Assembly: GCA_037976565.1 (NCBI GenBank)
Contig: CP137669.1
Location: forward strand, 33,414,119 to 33,478,118
Length of the DNA stretch: 64,000 bases
Reading direction: 5' to 3'
From: Mesocentrotus franciscanus
Lineage: Eukaryota; Echinodermata; Echinoidea; Camarodonta; Strongylocentrotidae
The position numbers were made by a program, and so were the translations under genes. The notes below the pieces were generated by a model that ran no database searches, was not told the origin of the DNA, and was given only the letters and a program-made list of their open reading frames with translations. Shown one piece after another: positions 1-13,504 of this stretch; the first letter of the stretch is position 1; each line of letters starts with the position of its first letter.

Positions 1-558
1 ATCCAACACCTTAATCTTAAACACCTTAATCTTCAATAGTATCAGTCTTCAACACCTTAGTGTTAAACACATTAGTCTTCAATGCCTTAGTCCGAAACAA
101 ATGAGTCTTCAATACCTAAGTCCTAAACACATTAGTCTGCAATGCCTTAGTGTTAAATGCATTAGTCTTCAACACTTCAGTCTCCAACACCTTAGTATCC
201 AACACCTTAATCTTCAATAGTATCAGTCTTCAACACCTTAGTGTTAAACACATTAGTCTCCAATGCCTTAGTCCGAAACAAATGAGTCTTCAATACCTTA
301 GTCCTAAACACATTGATCTTCAATGCCTTAGTGTCAAATACATTAGTCTTCAACACTTCAGTCTTCAACACCTTAATATCCAACACCTTAATCTTAAACA
401 CCTTGATCTTCAATGTTATTAGTCTCTTAGTATCCTATACCTTAGTCTTCAACACCTTAGCATTCATCTCCTTAGTCGTCAACGCCTTTGTCTTCTACAC
501 TTTAACCTTCAACAATAATAGTGTTTATCACCTTAGTCTTCACCCTCCAGTGTTCTTG
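1..558. repeat. 15-bp minisatellite with ~181-bp higher-order repeat
   Basis: Tandem array of a degenerate 15-base unit close to ACACCTTAGTCTTCA, already running at the window edge. Variant order repeats: the block with CTTCAATAGTATCAG, then TGTTAAACACATTAG, then TCCGAAACAAATGAG occurs at 31/61/91 and again at 212/242/272. That gives a 181-base higher-order period of eleven 15-mers plus one 16-mer. Units degenerate after ~430 and stop near 558. Because 15 is divisible by 3, several frames stay open on both strands; these ORFs are a by-product. Confidence 0.9.
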
Positions 559-2085
559 TGAATAAAAATTGTACCCTGAGGGACAAAGATTTACTTTGCC
601 AATGCCCTTGACAAAGTTTCATGCTCAAAGTGTTGTTCGGTTGAATTACAATACATAATGATTTAATCATAGTTAACTTAATCTGTACATCATACTGTGG
701 AGACAGTCTCTCTCTCTCATTTACAATAATAATGTTTTCAAACCTTACTTTATATACAATGCGATTATATTCCTACCGAGATCGTATCGAGCCTTGAGGG
801 TACGGGCCGACAAAGAATTGACAAAGAATTGATGTAATTACAACTACGTGTTCCCCCACTTTTCCCATTTATTCTCAGCTTGGTAAGGGTAATAATGATA
901 ATAATGTTATGCGTAATGTGGAATGTAAAACGCACTCTTGTGAAGACACGTATAATGGAACAAAACAGCACGAGGCACTTAGTATTATGTGTTGCTTTTT
1001 GTAAGAACGACATGAAACGACTATATCCAACATTATCTCGGTAACAATTTCGAGATAGCATCATCAATAGAGCTATTAAAATGAGGTTGCTGACTTGTTA
1101 ATATCCCCACCTCAAAAGATAAATAGATAGAAAGGAGATAAGAAAAGTGATAAAAAGAAAAAGCTGAGTGTAATGCGTAATCATGTGTAATCCAAGTTCA
1201 TGGTTAATTAATCGATTTGAAGGAAATAGCAACCAATGGTAAAGCTTGTCTATAATAAGCCCTATTTCACATAAATTTAGCGTCCTATCTAGTCTTGTAT
1301 CTAATAATTCATAAGATGAAGGAAAACATTACAGACTCTGTATGTCTGTCTGTCTGTCTGTCTCCCTCTCTTCTTAAACAGAGCCCTGAGAGTACGGGAC
1401 ACCGGCTGACGACCGTGGAGGCGTATAATCCGAATGTATAATTCGTACGTCTACGAAATCAGATGGTTGTCAATTGGCCTTTTTGTATATAGATGAGGAT
1501 AAAAATGCGAAGGATGCGACATGCACTATTGGGGGAAAAGATGTCCTCATGCCATGGCGGAGCTAGGATTGTTTGTAAGGTGGGGGCGGGGGGTCGAAAG
1601 TCAAATATATCTGGGTAGTCTAAAATACGGTGCCTTTGGTTACTGTGAGCCCGCCTCTGCAAATTGACAGGAATGCTAATAATACCCATGCATATCTTAA
1701 AATTAATCTTCTTCTTTTGTTCTAGTGCTGATGGAAAATAAATGTTCACAGAATCATAAAATTAAACTAAACTGAAAGGTTAAGGCCACAATATTAATGA
1801 TATCTGTCAAAATATATGGTGAAATAATGTCAAGAGAAAGATATGGAAATTAAGCCAATATCCCCATCAAACATTCACAACACATGCAGGGTTGAAATAG
1901 GTCTTAATTCGGATTGTGCATTTCAGTAAATGGGATTTCAATTCCAGCACGTCTTCGATAAAACGGTTCAGAACTATTTTGTCCAAATGGCATAATTTCT
2001 GTAAAAAAACAAACTAGTGCCACAATGCCTTATGTCTCTTTCGAAAGGTAATTCCATTGTCAGAATTCGAGATTTTTTTTTAAAG
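559..2085. other. non-coding stretch, no gene seen
   Basis: AT-rich unique sequence. The only structured element I see is a short (CTGT)n run at about 1341-1368. Short ORFs on either strand resemble no family and lack splice context. Confidence 0.6.
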
Positions 2086-2325
2086 TTTCGTTTCTTCTGT
2101 AAGGTCAAGAAATTATGTCGATTAATTTCCATTTTGCCAAATGAAAATTTCATCAGAAATCTTGTATATGCGAGTACCCCAAATAAACAGATTACATCAT
2201 TACCGCTTGTAAAAGCTCATCTTAGTTTCTTTTACAAGGTCAAGAAACAATGACATTTCCTTTTCTGTCGGATGAAAATTCATCTACTAACCTTTCAAAT
2301 AGACGTACCCCCAAACACAGGATGA
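2086..2325. repeat. two diverged tandem copies (~140 bp period)
   Basis: The string GTTTCTTCTGTAAGGTCAAG at 2089 recurs as GTTTCTTTTACAAGGTCAAG at 2227. In both places it is followed by TTTCC, a (G/A)ATGAAAAT block, and GTACCCC plus AAACA(C/G)AG. The copies are strongly diverged, so this is an old local duplication. Confidence 0.6.
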
Positions 2326-5300
2326 GAATAAAAGCAACAGATTAAGACTACGATAAGAAGATGCGCCTATTTTATCAGGTCAATTGTCTAGATTTGACGT
2401 TTAAGTGAAAGGAGCAACGATTCGCCCCCTTGCGAGTGGGAGCGCTCCCATTATACCCCCATACAGCTGTAACCTTTGTGGCACGTGAAGCAGAAGAGAA
2501 CATGGTGGATAGCAACAGTTTTCTATCTAACCTAGATTTACTAAGTGCACGCTGGATATGACATTTCGAGGGAGAGTCGCACTCCGTCTGGGGGAAAAAA
2601 GTGTGATAAGAGAGATTTCAGTCGACATTACTTCTCTGCTAAATCTTCTTCCTTTTTTTTCTTCTTGAGCTTAAATTGTGATATCATTTTGGATTACTGT
2701 ATTTCTTCATATCTTGAATCTCGATTAAAAAACTATTGTTTATTTTACCCTGCGCTAAAAAGTGTCAATCCGCTCCTATATAAGCATTTAGATTCCCACC
2801 AGTCTTTGTTGCAAAGGCATAAACTTCTTCTATTTGTTTCATTTAAATCCATCTGATTTTTTTTTTATTTCTAGGATTTCCACACTCTTATAAAATAACC
2901 CTACCTAGAGGCATCGTAAATTTATTAAGAGCTATATATTACCAGAATATTATTATCAAATAGATGTACTTTATTTCATTCGATAAAAAATTCTCTCTCC
3001 ATTTCTTCTCCTCTTCTTTGTCATCTGAGGTGATCAATCGTTCTTCATTATTATCCGAAGTTATCAGTAAACATACCGGTAGCAGCGGTCGCCATGAACG
3101 GACACCACCTATTGACTTTCTGGTCTAGTGGTAATGGAGAACATGTCACCAGTAACTGTATAGTGACTTGTTCTCGTCCATGCGGCGGGATCATATTTTT
3201 ACTCTTTCTTCTCTTCCCGTCGTCATGTTTTCTTCGTGATCATGTACAATTTCACTATCTATCTCTACTGCCACTGTACATTGTATAATAAAAATAAACA
3301 TAACGCGATAGTCATAATGACGCCAGCTCTGTGATATTGATTTTTTTTTCTTTTTACAAATCTAAAATCAATGTGAGCATGAAATATTGCCTGCATATTA
3401 GATATTTGATCAAGAACCACTCAATTTCAGCTATACATGCATGCTTTTGTAGACCTGTCAAAAATGTAATTCCGCCCGAGTCATTAACGCTACAGAGCAT
3501 GCCTTCACCGAGTTGTAGTTACAAGCCCTCCCCTCGCTCAGCCCCCACCCCACCCCTCCGCGGGCTCCTGTATACTCAGTCCCGAGGACAATGCCAACCA
3601 ATTTGTATATGTTTAATTAAATTGCGAATTACACTTAATAATAAAAATGTGAGGGAGCGGAATCGTAAATGATTCCTATTATGAATGGAAGATCGAATAG
3701 AAAACATTAAATTAATTTGATTTTCTAGAAAAGGCAAACTTTTCAGTTATCGAGTGGAAGGGCATTACAGCTGTAATAATAACCGCGCCGAACGTTAACA
3801 TCACATAACCTAGACATCGTAAAAATATACGAGTACCATCACTTCTGTAACAAAATTGTATCATATAACTGGTCTAGGGTTATTAACCTGTATGAAATAT
3901 CATATTTTGTAAATCAAGTTGTACAAGAGTACTCTTACCTGTCACTTCGGCTTAAAGGGAAATTCAGCGATTCACTCTAGAAGCCTTGAAATATTCCAGT
4001 GTATTTCTTGCCTACAACTTTTCTATTTTATCCATCCATGAAAGGTAGCATTTGCTTTTTAATATAAAATAAAAGTAAGTTAGTGTACCTTCTTTATCAA
4101 ACGATTAAAAACAATCTTGGCATTTAGTTAACAGAATTATGTTACACATTGTTTAATGATATTTAATCCATTTAATTTTGTTTTAAAACTATTTTTTGAG
4201 TGAAATAAGTTTTACGCCAAATGTGTTCATTTTTAGAACTCATAATATACCTATGTGTGGGTGTATAGCCCTATCTTTGCCATCTCTACCTGTTCATCTC
4301 ATTCTATTGTTCTATTTACGTAGAATTTGGTGACGTTATCAAAAATAACGATAAAAATCTACATTCAATAGTCGTCAATTTAAAGTAAATATGAACAAGA
4401 TTTAATCTTTATGCTCCATCAATGACTAGAGGCCAGTGACATATACATGCACAGGACCTATCCCTGTTTCGTGAAGACTGTTGATATGAGCATCAGCTGT
4501 TGCGTTCATCTGGTGTCTCGGTGTGTTTCCAATGGGTCATAAACAGACTCAATCTATACCATCAAAGTCATTACCAATTTATGGGCGTCGTCAGAGGGTT
4601 ATGGGAGACAACACCCACTCGAAATCTTAGACTGTCGGCAAATGCCCTATGGTCGATTTTTTAAAAAGAGTAACCCCTTTCTTATCCGTGTAAAAATATA
4701 GTGCAAATTTTTCCTCCATTTTTGTAGTTTTTCAACACTAATTATGGGAAAATGTAGAAGTGAAAATGGTCTAATGCAATGGATGAGTCATCAGATATCA
4801 TTGTGGACCAAAATATGGTTCAACGTTTGAGCCATAGCCAAGACATTAACCTACCTTTGCCACTCTCCATCCAAGGGTAGTAAATGAACACATGGGAGGA
4901 AGCTTTGCTAAAACCAGGCAGGGTAGTTCTTTGTAGGCACCTTGAGCATCCTTTTGGATAATGTGCACATATTGATCAATATAGCTATCAAAATCTAAAG
5001 ACACATTTCAACTTGTCGCCAGATTTAGACAGACAAGAAATCTTATATAATTACCGTATTATTTACTTGTAAAATTGCAGTAAAAACTTTCGACGAATTC
5101 GCTCTGACACCCCCATACTGTGAAATGTTCCAGACTCGCCCCTGTACCAACCCTTCTAGAGCCACTTAGACAAGTTAGACTTGGCAGCCAAAGTATGCAC
5201 ATGTGGGAAAATGCTACAAATTGGTGTATCGGGAGCGGACAACTGATATACAGGCCTGATATTTGATACATTCAGACCGTGTATTGAATGCTGTGCGAGG

Positions 5301-5412
5301 TTGCTAAATGGCTTAAAAGTGTTTGGAATGAGTTGGGGTGAAGTTTCGTGGCGGGCAGGTGAGAGGAATGGGATGTTTTCCGTTTAAGAGTGTCAAACTT
5401 CGGACTCCTGAG
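2326..5412. other. non-coding stretch, no gene seen
   Basis: Unique AT-rich DNA with homopolymer T runs near 2650 and 2860, and a C-rich patch near 3525-3570. A weak tRNA-like box pair near 3121-3180 is too degraded to call. No exon with convincing codon content was found. Confidence 0.5.
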
Positions 5413-5850
5413 ATTACCATTAAAGCTAATCTTGTGCTGTTAGAATATATTATAATCTGCATTTTCTGGAGAAACTGTTTTAAATCAATTCTGATCTATT
5501 TTTCATTATAGATGGGTTGACCTGACCCCAAAAGTAGGAACCTAAAATTAGCATGCAAACCAGTGTCTAAAACCTCTTTATATTACCATCAAAGCTAATC
5601 TTGAGCTCAGGGAACATTATTTTGTATTATCTAGAGAAACTGATTGCAATTAATTCTGATCTATTTTCCAATAAGTATAGATGGATGTTTTGGACTAAAA
5701 AGATTAGAAATCTAAAATCAGTGACGACTGAAATTACCATACAAGCTAATCTCAAGCACTAGTGATGGATTTGTACATTTTCTGGAGAGACTGGTTTATA
5801 TCGATTCTAATGTTTTTTTTTCATACAGCAGATAGATTCTTTGGACTAGT
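5413..5850. repeat. three diverged tandem copies (~150-170 bp)
   Basis: ATTACCATTAAAGCTAATCT at 5413 recurs with changes at 5582 and 5733. Each copy continues with CTGGAGA-AACTG, then a TCTGATCTATTTT-like block and TAGATGG/TAGATTC. Copy spacing is 169 and 151 bases. No coding content. Confidence 0.75.
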
Positions 5851-7205
5851 GAAATAAAAACAAACAAATGAAAATTTCATGCAATCGAGTTGACTGGAAA
5901 ACACACCTTCATTTCAACATTATGAAAACGCGTCTTCAGGAATGCTGTCTTTTATATCTTCTTTTTCATTATTAGCTGTATTACTGTATTTTCTACCAAA
6001 AGAGTCTGGCGCAGAAACATTCAGTTTAATTCGCTTTATTCTAAAATATTAATTTACCAGAATACCAGGACTCAAGGTTAATGTCATATTTCATTCTTGC
6101 GATTCAATAATTCACATTGGCTATCCTTTAACACGAAAGGGGTCTTGTTTATTTCGTGAATGTTCCATTTCCAATCTCATTATTTTGAATCCACCCCCTC
6201 ATCATTCGCATAAAATCCACACTGTATCTAACTAAAAAGTGTTAATCTTAATTAAAAGTGTTAATCTTAATTCCATACAGAATTTGTAAAAATCTAAATA
6301 TTTTTTTTGAAACTGTTGTCATCAACAATGATATCAAACTATGCACAGGTGCCCTAATTTCATGTATGGTGTTCTTAAGAAGCCTGAAAGAAGATTTTTG
6401 TCTCCAATTCCGTTATCCTAATCCTACTCTATCCAAGGGACCAGAACTTTGTCTTTACGAGTCAATCCTTCTTTTGAAAATCGTTCATTTGAAAGTAACT
6501 GTTTTTGTATGACATCTACTAATCCACGCGTAATTGAGGATATTATCTGGTAGGATAGAGACTGCGGCTTTAACCGCTTTTCTGGTGTTTTGTATATGGC
6601 TTTTGTTAGAATTAGTTTGTGAAGGACGTAGACTGCATCGCTGAATTTAAAGAAAAAAACGATGCGGGGTCTGTTTGCACGTTTACATCTCGAACAGTTA
6701 TCTCTGTGTTTAAAACAGACGAAACACTTGACTTTATGGAGGAGAGAATACCCCTGGGATAAACATTGCATTAGTATTTATAGCACAGTAACTCTATACG
6801 AAACGTAGGCCTATATTGAGCACATAAAACTTATAAACACTCCACAGTCCCCACCTAAACATGATTAATGAAATAATTGACTATACCTTCTTGTCAAACC
6901 ATCCAATAAAACCGGTAATCAAATATTTCTTAATATATCTTTTCGTTTATTCTATTCCTCTATATACTTTCAAATTGGACATGAAGTGCAAATAAAGATA
7001 ATTTATGAAGTAAACGATTCCAACAGAATACCTTCCCTACTTTCTCTTGTCGATAGTAATTTATGAAGACATCAACGATCGAATGACCCATAAAATTCCT
7101 GAACCTATATCGTATAAAAATGGACTGAAAATGAAACGCCGTAAGCCAGTCATTTTAAAACGATGATTGGACAATCATTATGGTTGCATTTGGTATAAAT
7201 CTGAA
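5851..7205. other. non-coding stretch, no gene supported
   Basis: Unique sequence. A 115-codon minus-strand ORF (6771-6424) is the longest one here outside simple repeats. I recognise no domain and it has no supporting splice or promoter context. Confidence 0.45.
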
Positions 7206-7290
7206 CAAAAGATAAAGAGGGAGAAAAGAAAGGGGGAGAGAGAGGGGGAAAAAGAGAGGGGGAAAAGAGAGAGAGAGAGAGAGAGAGACT
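7206..7290 (+). repeat. GA-rich purine tract
   Basis: Almost pure purine run that resolves into (GA)n at about 7268-7288. It lies directly beside the left end of the candidate transposon at 7297. Confidence 0.85.
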
Positions 7291-7296
7291 GAGATG

Positions 7297-8123
7297 AGAC
7301 CGTTTACACTGCGGTCCAATACATCCAGGCCTAATACCCTGTTCAAACATAGACGCCGCTTCTACTACGATGGAAAAGTGGCCGATAGCGTGGCCAATCG
7401 GGGCCAATCGTGGGCCAAACGTGGGAGGATCTCCATGAACGTGGTTTGGTCGGGGTGGAATCTCCAAGGTCGGGAAGCAGCATACTCTCCTTGTTTTGAA
7501 CATGCCAAAAATAAGCGTAGCCGGGTCGTGGCCAACAAAAAGCAGGGCAAAGGCTTGTTAAGAACGTAGTAGGAACACCATTATCGTAAAAGCAGCGTGC
7601 GTCGTGGTGAGATCTCTGTGGTCGTATGAAAACGCGGCACCGTCGGCAACTATTTCGAGCCGTTTTAGGCCGTTCATCTTCGAAGTTGGGAAAGAACTGA
7701 AAAAATGCTTGAACACCCCCGATTTATATAGACATCGCCACAAATCGTACTAGAAGCGTACTAGAAGCGTATATGGTCAGCACCAGCGTAGCGATATCGT
7801 CTTACAGTCTTATAATAGGTCTGTGTAACAACGTAGTATGGTCATGTACGTCGTAGCGGCAACGTAGTAGAAACGACCGATTGGTCGGCATTGGTCTAGG
7901 TGTAATCGTAGTGGCAGCGAGTCAGCAGCGCTTTTGACGTAGAAGCATCGCAGTTCAGTCGTCATGTAGTCTTTAATTTGCCTATTTGCTGGAATTTGAC
8001 GGCGATAATGCCCCGATTTGATAACTTTTTAAAGATGTGAACGGGGTATAAAGGTGGTATTAGACAAAAGAATGGCAACTCCCACCATACAATCACGATA
8101 TTAAGACCGTAATGTAAAGGCGC
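7297..8123. mobile_element. candidate non-autonomous DNA transposon
   Basis: The left edge reads GTTTACACTGCGGTCCAATA. The right edge, reverse-complemented, reads CTTTACATTACGGTCTTAAT, giving about 13 of 16 matching bases in the core. The interior is richer in CpG than its surroundings, with many CGTAGTAG/CGTAGCG motifs, and carries no transposase. I could not define a clear target-site duplication. The termini resemble common short-TIR MITE ends, but the superfamily is not assigned. Confidence 0.4.
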
Positions 8124-8137
8124 CCATGTACAGAAGG

Positions 8138-8260
8138 GAAGACATAGGCAAATAAAGAGGAATAAGAAGACACAGGAGAAGAGATAAAGGGGATGAAGGA
8201 GAAAGAAAGGGAAAACGAGATGAAGAGAGAAAGAAATGAAGTAAAGGAGGGAGAAATCGG
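8138..8260 (+). repeat. purine-rich tract
   Basis: GA/AAG-rich run on the plus strand just outside the right end of the candidate transposon. It mirrors the tract on the left side. Confidence 0.7.
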
Positions 8261-9506
8261 CACATTCCCGTGGTAATTGTGTAATCGGTGACACACATTA
8301 CAGCAGAGAAAACACATTATATTTGCTCAGGCTGTTTATTCTCTGTCTCTTTCTATATTTGCCGTCTTTTTTTTTGACTGGCGTGGAAGCGGGGAACCGA
8401 TGCAGAAGGAAGCAAAAAACCCAAGGGTAAAATAGCTGTCCCATTTTCAAGTCGACGGTCATTGTGCATGTCCAGATAAAGTTTCCCATTCGCTGCGAGA
8501 ATGCGCCTAATGTTCAGCGCGGGTAAGATTTACATTGCGGCGAATCCTGTCCCACTTTCTATCTCCTGTGCGCGTCCCGCTAGAGTTTCTAATTCCATGA
8601 GAATGCCGCCCAAAATGGGCCAGAATAACAGCAAAGTACAAAAACCGTTTGATCCAGTTTCAAGCCCCTAGGTTGGCTCGAACAAAGGAAACCTAGTTTG
8701 GATGTAAGACGAAGAGCAATCTTCTATGTCGTGTTTTAAGCGCGAATGCAGGCTAAATACAAGTTGATGATCAAATTACTCCCATGATAAGAACGAGTAG
8801 AATTGGTCACATCCTTTTACCTTTTGTATAGGACAGAGTGGTTCCTTATCGCTAAAATCATCAAGAGATCAAGTTGGTCAGTCATAATACACGTTGGTTC
8901 GAAAATTTCACAGATGCTAAATGATTCATAGTTTTTAGCATGACATCTTTTAGGTAATAATGATGTATATAAACATCACGCTTGCTCCCAAGCAACCAGG
9001 TACAATAATTACTTTTCATATAACATCACCAATAAGAATATCACAGCACCAAATCCTCTTGAGTTTCTCCATCATGTTTATTCCCCCTTTTTGGTTAGAA
9101 TACGTCAACGCTTAATAAACTTCGGTAATATCTTTTTCATTTAAACATTTCCCTTATGGCTAAATAGAGTATCCTTGAGGGTTATTACCAGCCCAGACAA
9201 ACCAAACCTTCAAACCGGTTAAAATTGATCAAATTGCTTCGAAATCAAATTATAATTTTTGAAGGAAGGAGACTTTTACCTTGACGTGGTGGTGTAGCTA
9301 CGGAGAGGGGGCAAAAGGGAACGTGTGCCAAATGTAATTGCGAAACGGGAGCGAGAAAAGAGAGGGGGACAGGGAGGGAAACAGGAAAACACGAAAAGAA
9401 GATGCCATGACCCTTCACACACCCTCCCCATAATCAATAACCTTGTTAATTCGCTTTTCATCCATCGAGTTAGACCGATACCCACCTTTCCCTTTAATGT
9501 CACGCT
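8261..9506. other. non-coding stretch, no gene seen
   Basis: Unique DNA with a moderately CpG-containing patch at about 8480-8600. No supported exon, RNA or repeat. Confidence 0.5.
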
Positions 9507-9757
9507 ACACCATAGTGTGCACAATATTATGAGCATTTTGGTGTTGCCCCACCGCCGATTTTGGTTTTATATGAAGCTATGACCTCGTCCCACCCCAATC
9601 AATTGTCTAATAAATCTGCATTTCATCCATCCAGTAGGAGCGAAGCCCCCCCCCCAAATGTCTGGAACCACTCTCTACGCCACTGACATTACCACAGTGT
9701 ACACAATTATGAGCATATATCGGTGTTGCCCCACGCCCGATTTTGATTTGATACGTT
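9507..9757. repeat. local direct duplication (183-bp spacing)
   Basis: A block reading CACAATATTATGAGCA, GGTGTTGCCCCAC and CCGATTTTG at 9507-9571 recurs with changes at 9690-9757. The copies are 183 bases apart. ORFs crossing it on the minus strand are short and unrecognised. Confidence 0.7.
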
Positions 9758-11786
9758 GCGATTTAATCTGCGTGTCGAGTGATCCGCTCAGTTCCATACT
9801 TGCTAATAATTGATCGGTTAACGTGAGGAAATATGGGGTGACGAATTGAGCTCTACATCGTGGGTCGACAGACCCCCCTTGGGGAGCGAGAAGAAGGAGG
9901 AGTGCCTTTTTTCTACCTCCAAGTGCATCCCAAATCACATATCGACTCATAAGCAAGATCATTAAATCAGCTATCATGGGGGATTATGGATATTGATTAA
10001 AATGGTCATTCATAATACCCTCTGAGCACGTTTAAGTATGATTACAGATTACGATTATTCAGGGGATATTCAAGATATAAATTATGATGCAAGAAAGGAT
10101 AGCTATTTTTCATTTATGACATAATTTGCAGATCATTAAATATTATACCATTTTTTCTATAATATATCATATTTTCTCTTGATATTGCATCTGGAGCGGG
10201 TTTCGTTATAACTTGAATATGAGAAAAGTAAAACAAGCTTTGAACATTTCCTCCCGAAATAAGGACAATCTTCCTATCTCTATTTATATCATTTTGTTAC
10301 AGTAGATCAAAAGTATACGGTTTTAACTCGACTTGTCATTACATGCACAGTGAGCAGATTCTGACTGTTGCACGCCGAACCATAACACTTTATTACTCTT
10401 ACCTTGTATTATAATTTAGACCTACATAATATCGATTCATTTTAGAAGTAGGATGGTGTTTATCACTTTTTTTCAGGTCATGTATACATGTACTTAAATA
10501 ACTCAAATCAATATGTGCATTCTCATTTATTGTACGTGACCTTTAGCGCAGCCTATCCTTTTCATTAATAAGTTTGTAAGTTGCCATACCTTCCAATCTT
10601 GTTCAGATGTGATTAAAGTATTATAAGATATAAGTATATAAGATTAAGTTCAAAATCGCATATAACGTAAAGAGTAACTATGTGTTGGTGGAAGTCTCAC
10701 GGTTTAGTAGGGTGGACTGCCGAGTGATTGTCGTCGTGTCTTGATTGCAACAATTTCATTGAAAGTTTCCTTTTCAGCCCTTAAAAAAAAGAATTTTCCA
10801 CTTTTGAATTTAGCCAGAAAGATTACCTATATGGATTCGATAATTTGGGTAACAAATAATATAAAAAATAAGAATCTAATACATTTCTTTGTACATGTAT
10901 GTGTATAATCTTTTTAATTTTATTTTTTGGAGGGGTGGTCGTATTTTTAAACCAATCACTGCATTGTACTATAACACAGGGTAAAGCCATGTCAGATTCA
11001 AATATAAAAGTTTCTATACTTGGTTCTTGTACAAAAGATACAGTAGAAACGAACAAATTAAATAGAGTGGCATATTAACCTCACTTACATTTTACAAATC
11101 GATTGATCTTAAGAGAGCATTTATTCATATCGTGATGTAGATGTCCGATCGAGATATGGATATGCGTTGAGGAATCTAAGGCTCTTGTATATGAGCGATG
11201 AGACCAATTCGAAATCTCTTACCCACCCGGATATTAGCGTCTCGTGAAGGAGGAAATGGTGATTCGGGACGACTTTAATCACATTAGTGATGTACATGTA
11301 TGTACCGATGGGAACATACAAAGATTTGAAAGTCCGTTCGGATCGAAAGGAAATCATCCAAGGCACTTTCATCACTACATTTAGGTTTTCTTTCTACCAT
11401 CTGTCTTGTGGCTTATCAATGTCGAGCTAATTATTGTTGAGAGCTAGTGAGCATGAACTTGCCCTTATATCTTTGGGAAAGTCAAATGTATGTCCCATAG
11501 GCTACCACGTATATTATAGTGAAGAATTGTGAACATAAATTGACAAAATGTATATCATTTTATTTGATGTACTGTCTGGTTCAAGCTCTAGTACCGTATG
11601 GGACAAAATATATTTAATAGATCAATGCTAATGATTGGGTTTCAATTCACACAATCATTATACACCGAAATTTAGATTATAGCACAAGTCGTGTTTGGCA
11701 ACAATGTAAACAACTTCTTAAAATCTCAAAAGTTTCTGTCACACCATTTGGGCAAGTCGGAATCAAGTAATACCAAGGTTATACAA
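9758..11786. other. non-coding stretch, no gene seen
   Basis: AT-rich unique sequence. No repeats, exons or RNA genes recognised. Confidence 0.5.
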
Positions 11787-11935
11787 TTTTTTTTTTTTTT
11801 TTTTTTTAATAAAATATTTTATTTATTCACGGTTTAAAAACAAATACATTAATTGTGCCCGCATTCAGCAAATGCTGTTTTTTCAGCGAGGCCGTGAAAA
11901 ACATCATCAGGATCATGCAACTAGCTTCAAATTCC
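11787..11935 (-). mobile_element. 3' end of a poly(A) retroposon (fragment)
   Basis: On the minus strand the sequence ends in 21 A residues (T run 11787-11807), preceded by two overlapping AATAAA signals (11827-11818). A GC-richer body at 11855-11900 includes a short GCATTTGCTGAATGC stem. A poly(A) tail directly after polyadenylation signals is the signature of a retroposed transcript. I see no reverse-transcriptase coding sequence. It could be a truncated LINE 3' UTR or a retrocopy of a non-coding end. Confidence 0.5.
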
Positions 11936-13504
11936 AACAGAAATGTTTGACAACAATGTTTAAGAAAAACTGCCTCATATTATCTCAAACAGAGGAAGAT
12001 GGCTGGTAAATTGAATTAAACGTGCTAATAAGAACAGGAAGCATTTCTCACGTTGTATGACATGGGGATGATGGGCAAGCAATATATATGGATGAATATG
12101 GCTCGTGATGCACCACGATGATGACAGACAGAATTATGAATCATAATATCGAAGACGGATATGGAATGCTGAGATATCATCAGATATTGTGATAAAGAGA
12201 ATGATAAAGTGAACTATAGCATGCCTATATATACGTCTGGCAGAAATATATAGTTAAGGTTAATAGTTATCGTCCTGTAATTTCCCGCAAAAGCTAAGTT
12301 TGTTGCTCTGTAATCTGTTCATTATGAAGTTGTCATTAAACTTGACATAAACGCTGTAATGTCAGATTTGCTGTTATCATGTTTATAAGAATATATTAAA
12401 TATATAAAGCAATCAGACCATACATAGAGAATTAAACTCAAGATGAGAATATGAAGTTCTCCACCGCGAGAGTCGGTTTACTTAGACTTTATACAAAAAC
12501 CAAGCTATGCATGTTCGCAAACAAATTCAAGATATATTATTTGCATTTTCAGTTGGTGTTGCTGCCGACTGTCACGGAAAGTCCTATTTATTTTACAAGA
12601 CTTGAAATAGACATAATTAAAGAGATGGGGGAACTGAGCAGTAATTCGTGATAATGTACTTCCGACTTTCAATTCCAATTATCCCTGCAGTAAAAGCACG
12701 AGTCAAGAAATTATACCATTGGAGATTTTAGATCCACCTATACAGGATGAAAAGGCTTTTGTGAAGAAAAGAATCCAACTTAATCGAAACATGAGGAAGC
12801 TATAGGCGAAATATTTCAAAGATGAAAAGCAAATAAATAGGATGATAATATGTGTCAATTTTATGATATATAGTCCCTGGTACAAAAGATATTATTTATC
12901 AAAGCTCACAGCGACGCGTGAGATATTTCAGAAAGTACACATTACAGATATACTTCAAGGATATTCCTGCGTTCAATAGATTTTGAATCTTACATTGTGA
13001 CCTATAATGCTTTCAGAAACGTGCCCGTTTATTGTTCAGGAAATCATACATCGTATCTAGGAAATTTCCAAAATTAACCTTGGGATTTGCAGAGAGTTAT
13101 GTTCGGTAGAAACATAATAACGGGTAGATAACGCGACCTACCAAAGCTTGTAATCTGTCATGAATGACATTGTGAAAAGTATCAAATTATGAAAAGGACG
13201 GGGGACAATAGGGGAAAGAACAAACATGCCAGGGTAAATAATCACCAGAGCGAGTTATTACTCTATATTGTGGTCGATAAAATACGACACGAAGCCTACA
13301 ATCTAAGGCACAAGGTGATATTTTACTGGTAATATCATGTTAAATCTGAATGGTACTGTTGTCGGTTTTTTAAGGCCAAATTCAGCCTACACAAAAAGGG
13401 CATTAACACCAATGGACCTCAAAGAGTTGTTTTTAAGTTTAGCCATATTTTGTATTTTGTCACTTTTCTGAAGTCAAAATTAATTCCCGCCCTCTCTAAT
13501 TTCT
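11936..13504. other. non-coding stretch, no gene seen
   Basis: Unique AT-rich DNA. Short ORFs at 12451-12651 and 12703-12885 match nothing I know. Confidence 0.5.

Noticed and set aside
1..558. CRISPR-like repeated units, or a pentapeptide-repeat gene
   Set aside because: Units are contiguous without spacers, so not CRISPR. The 16-base unit breaks the reading frame and there is no start or stop structure for a gene.
3115..3185. tRNA-like A box (TGGTCTAGTGG) and weak B box
   Set aside because: B box matches only about 8 of 11 positions and no SINE body follows; too degraded to annotate.
6424..6771. 115-codon minus-strand ORF
   Set aside because: No recognisable domain, ordinary composition for non-coding DNA, and no splice or promoter context.
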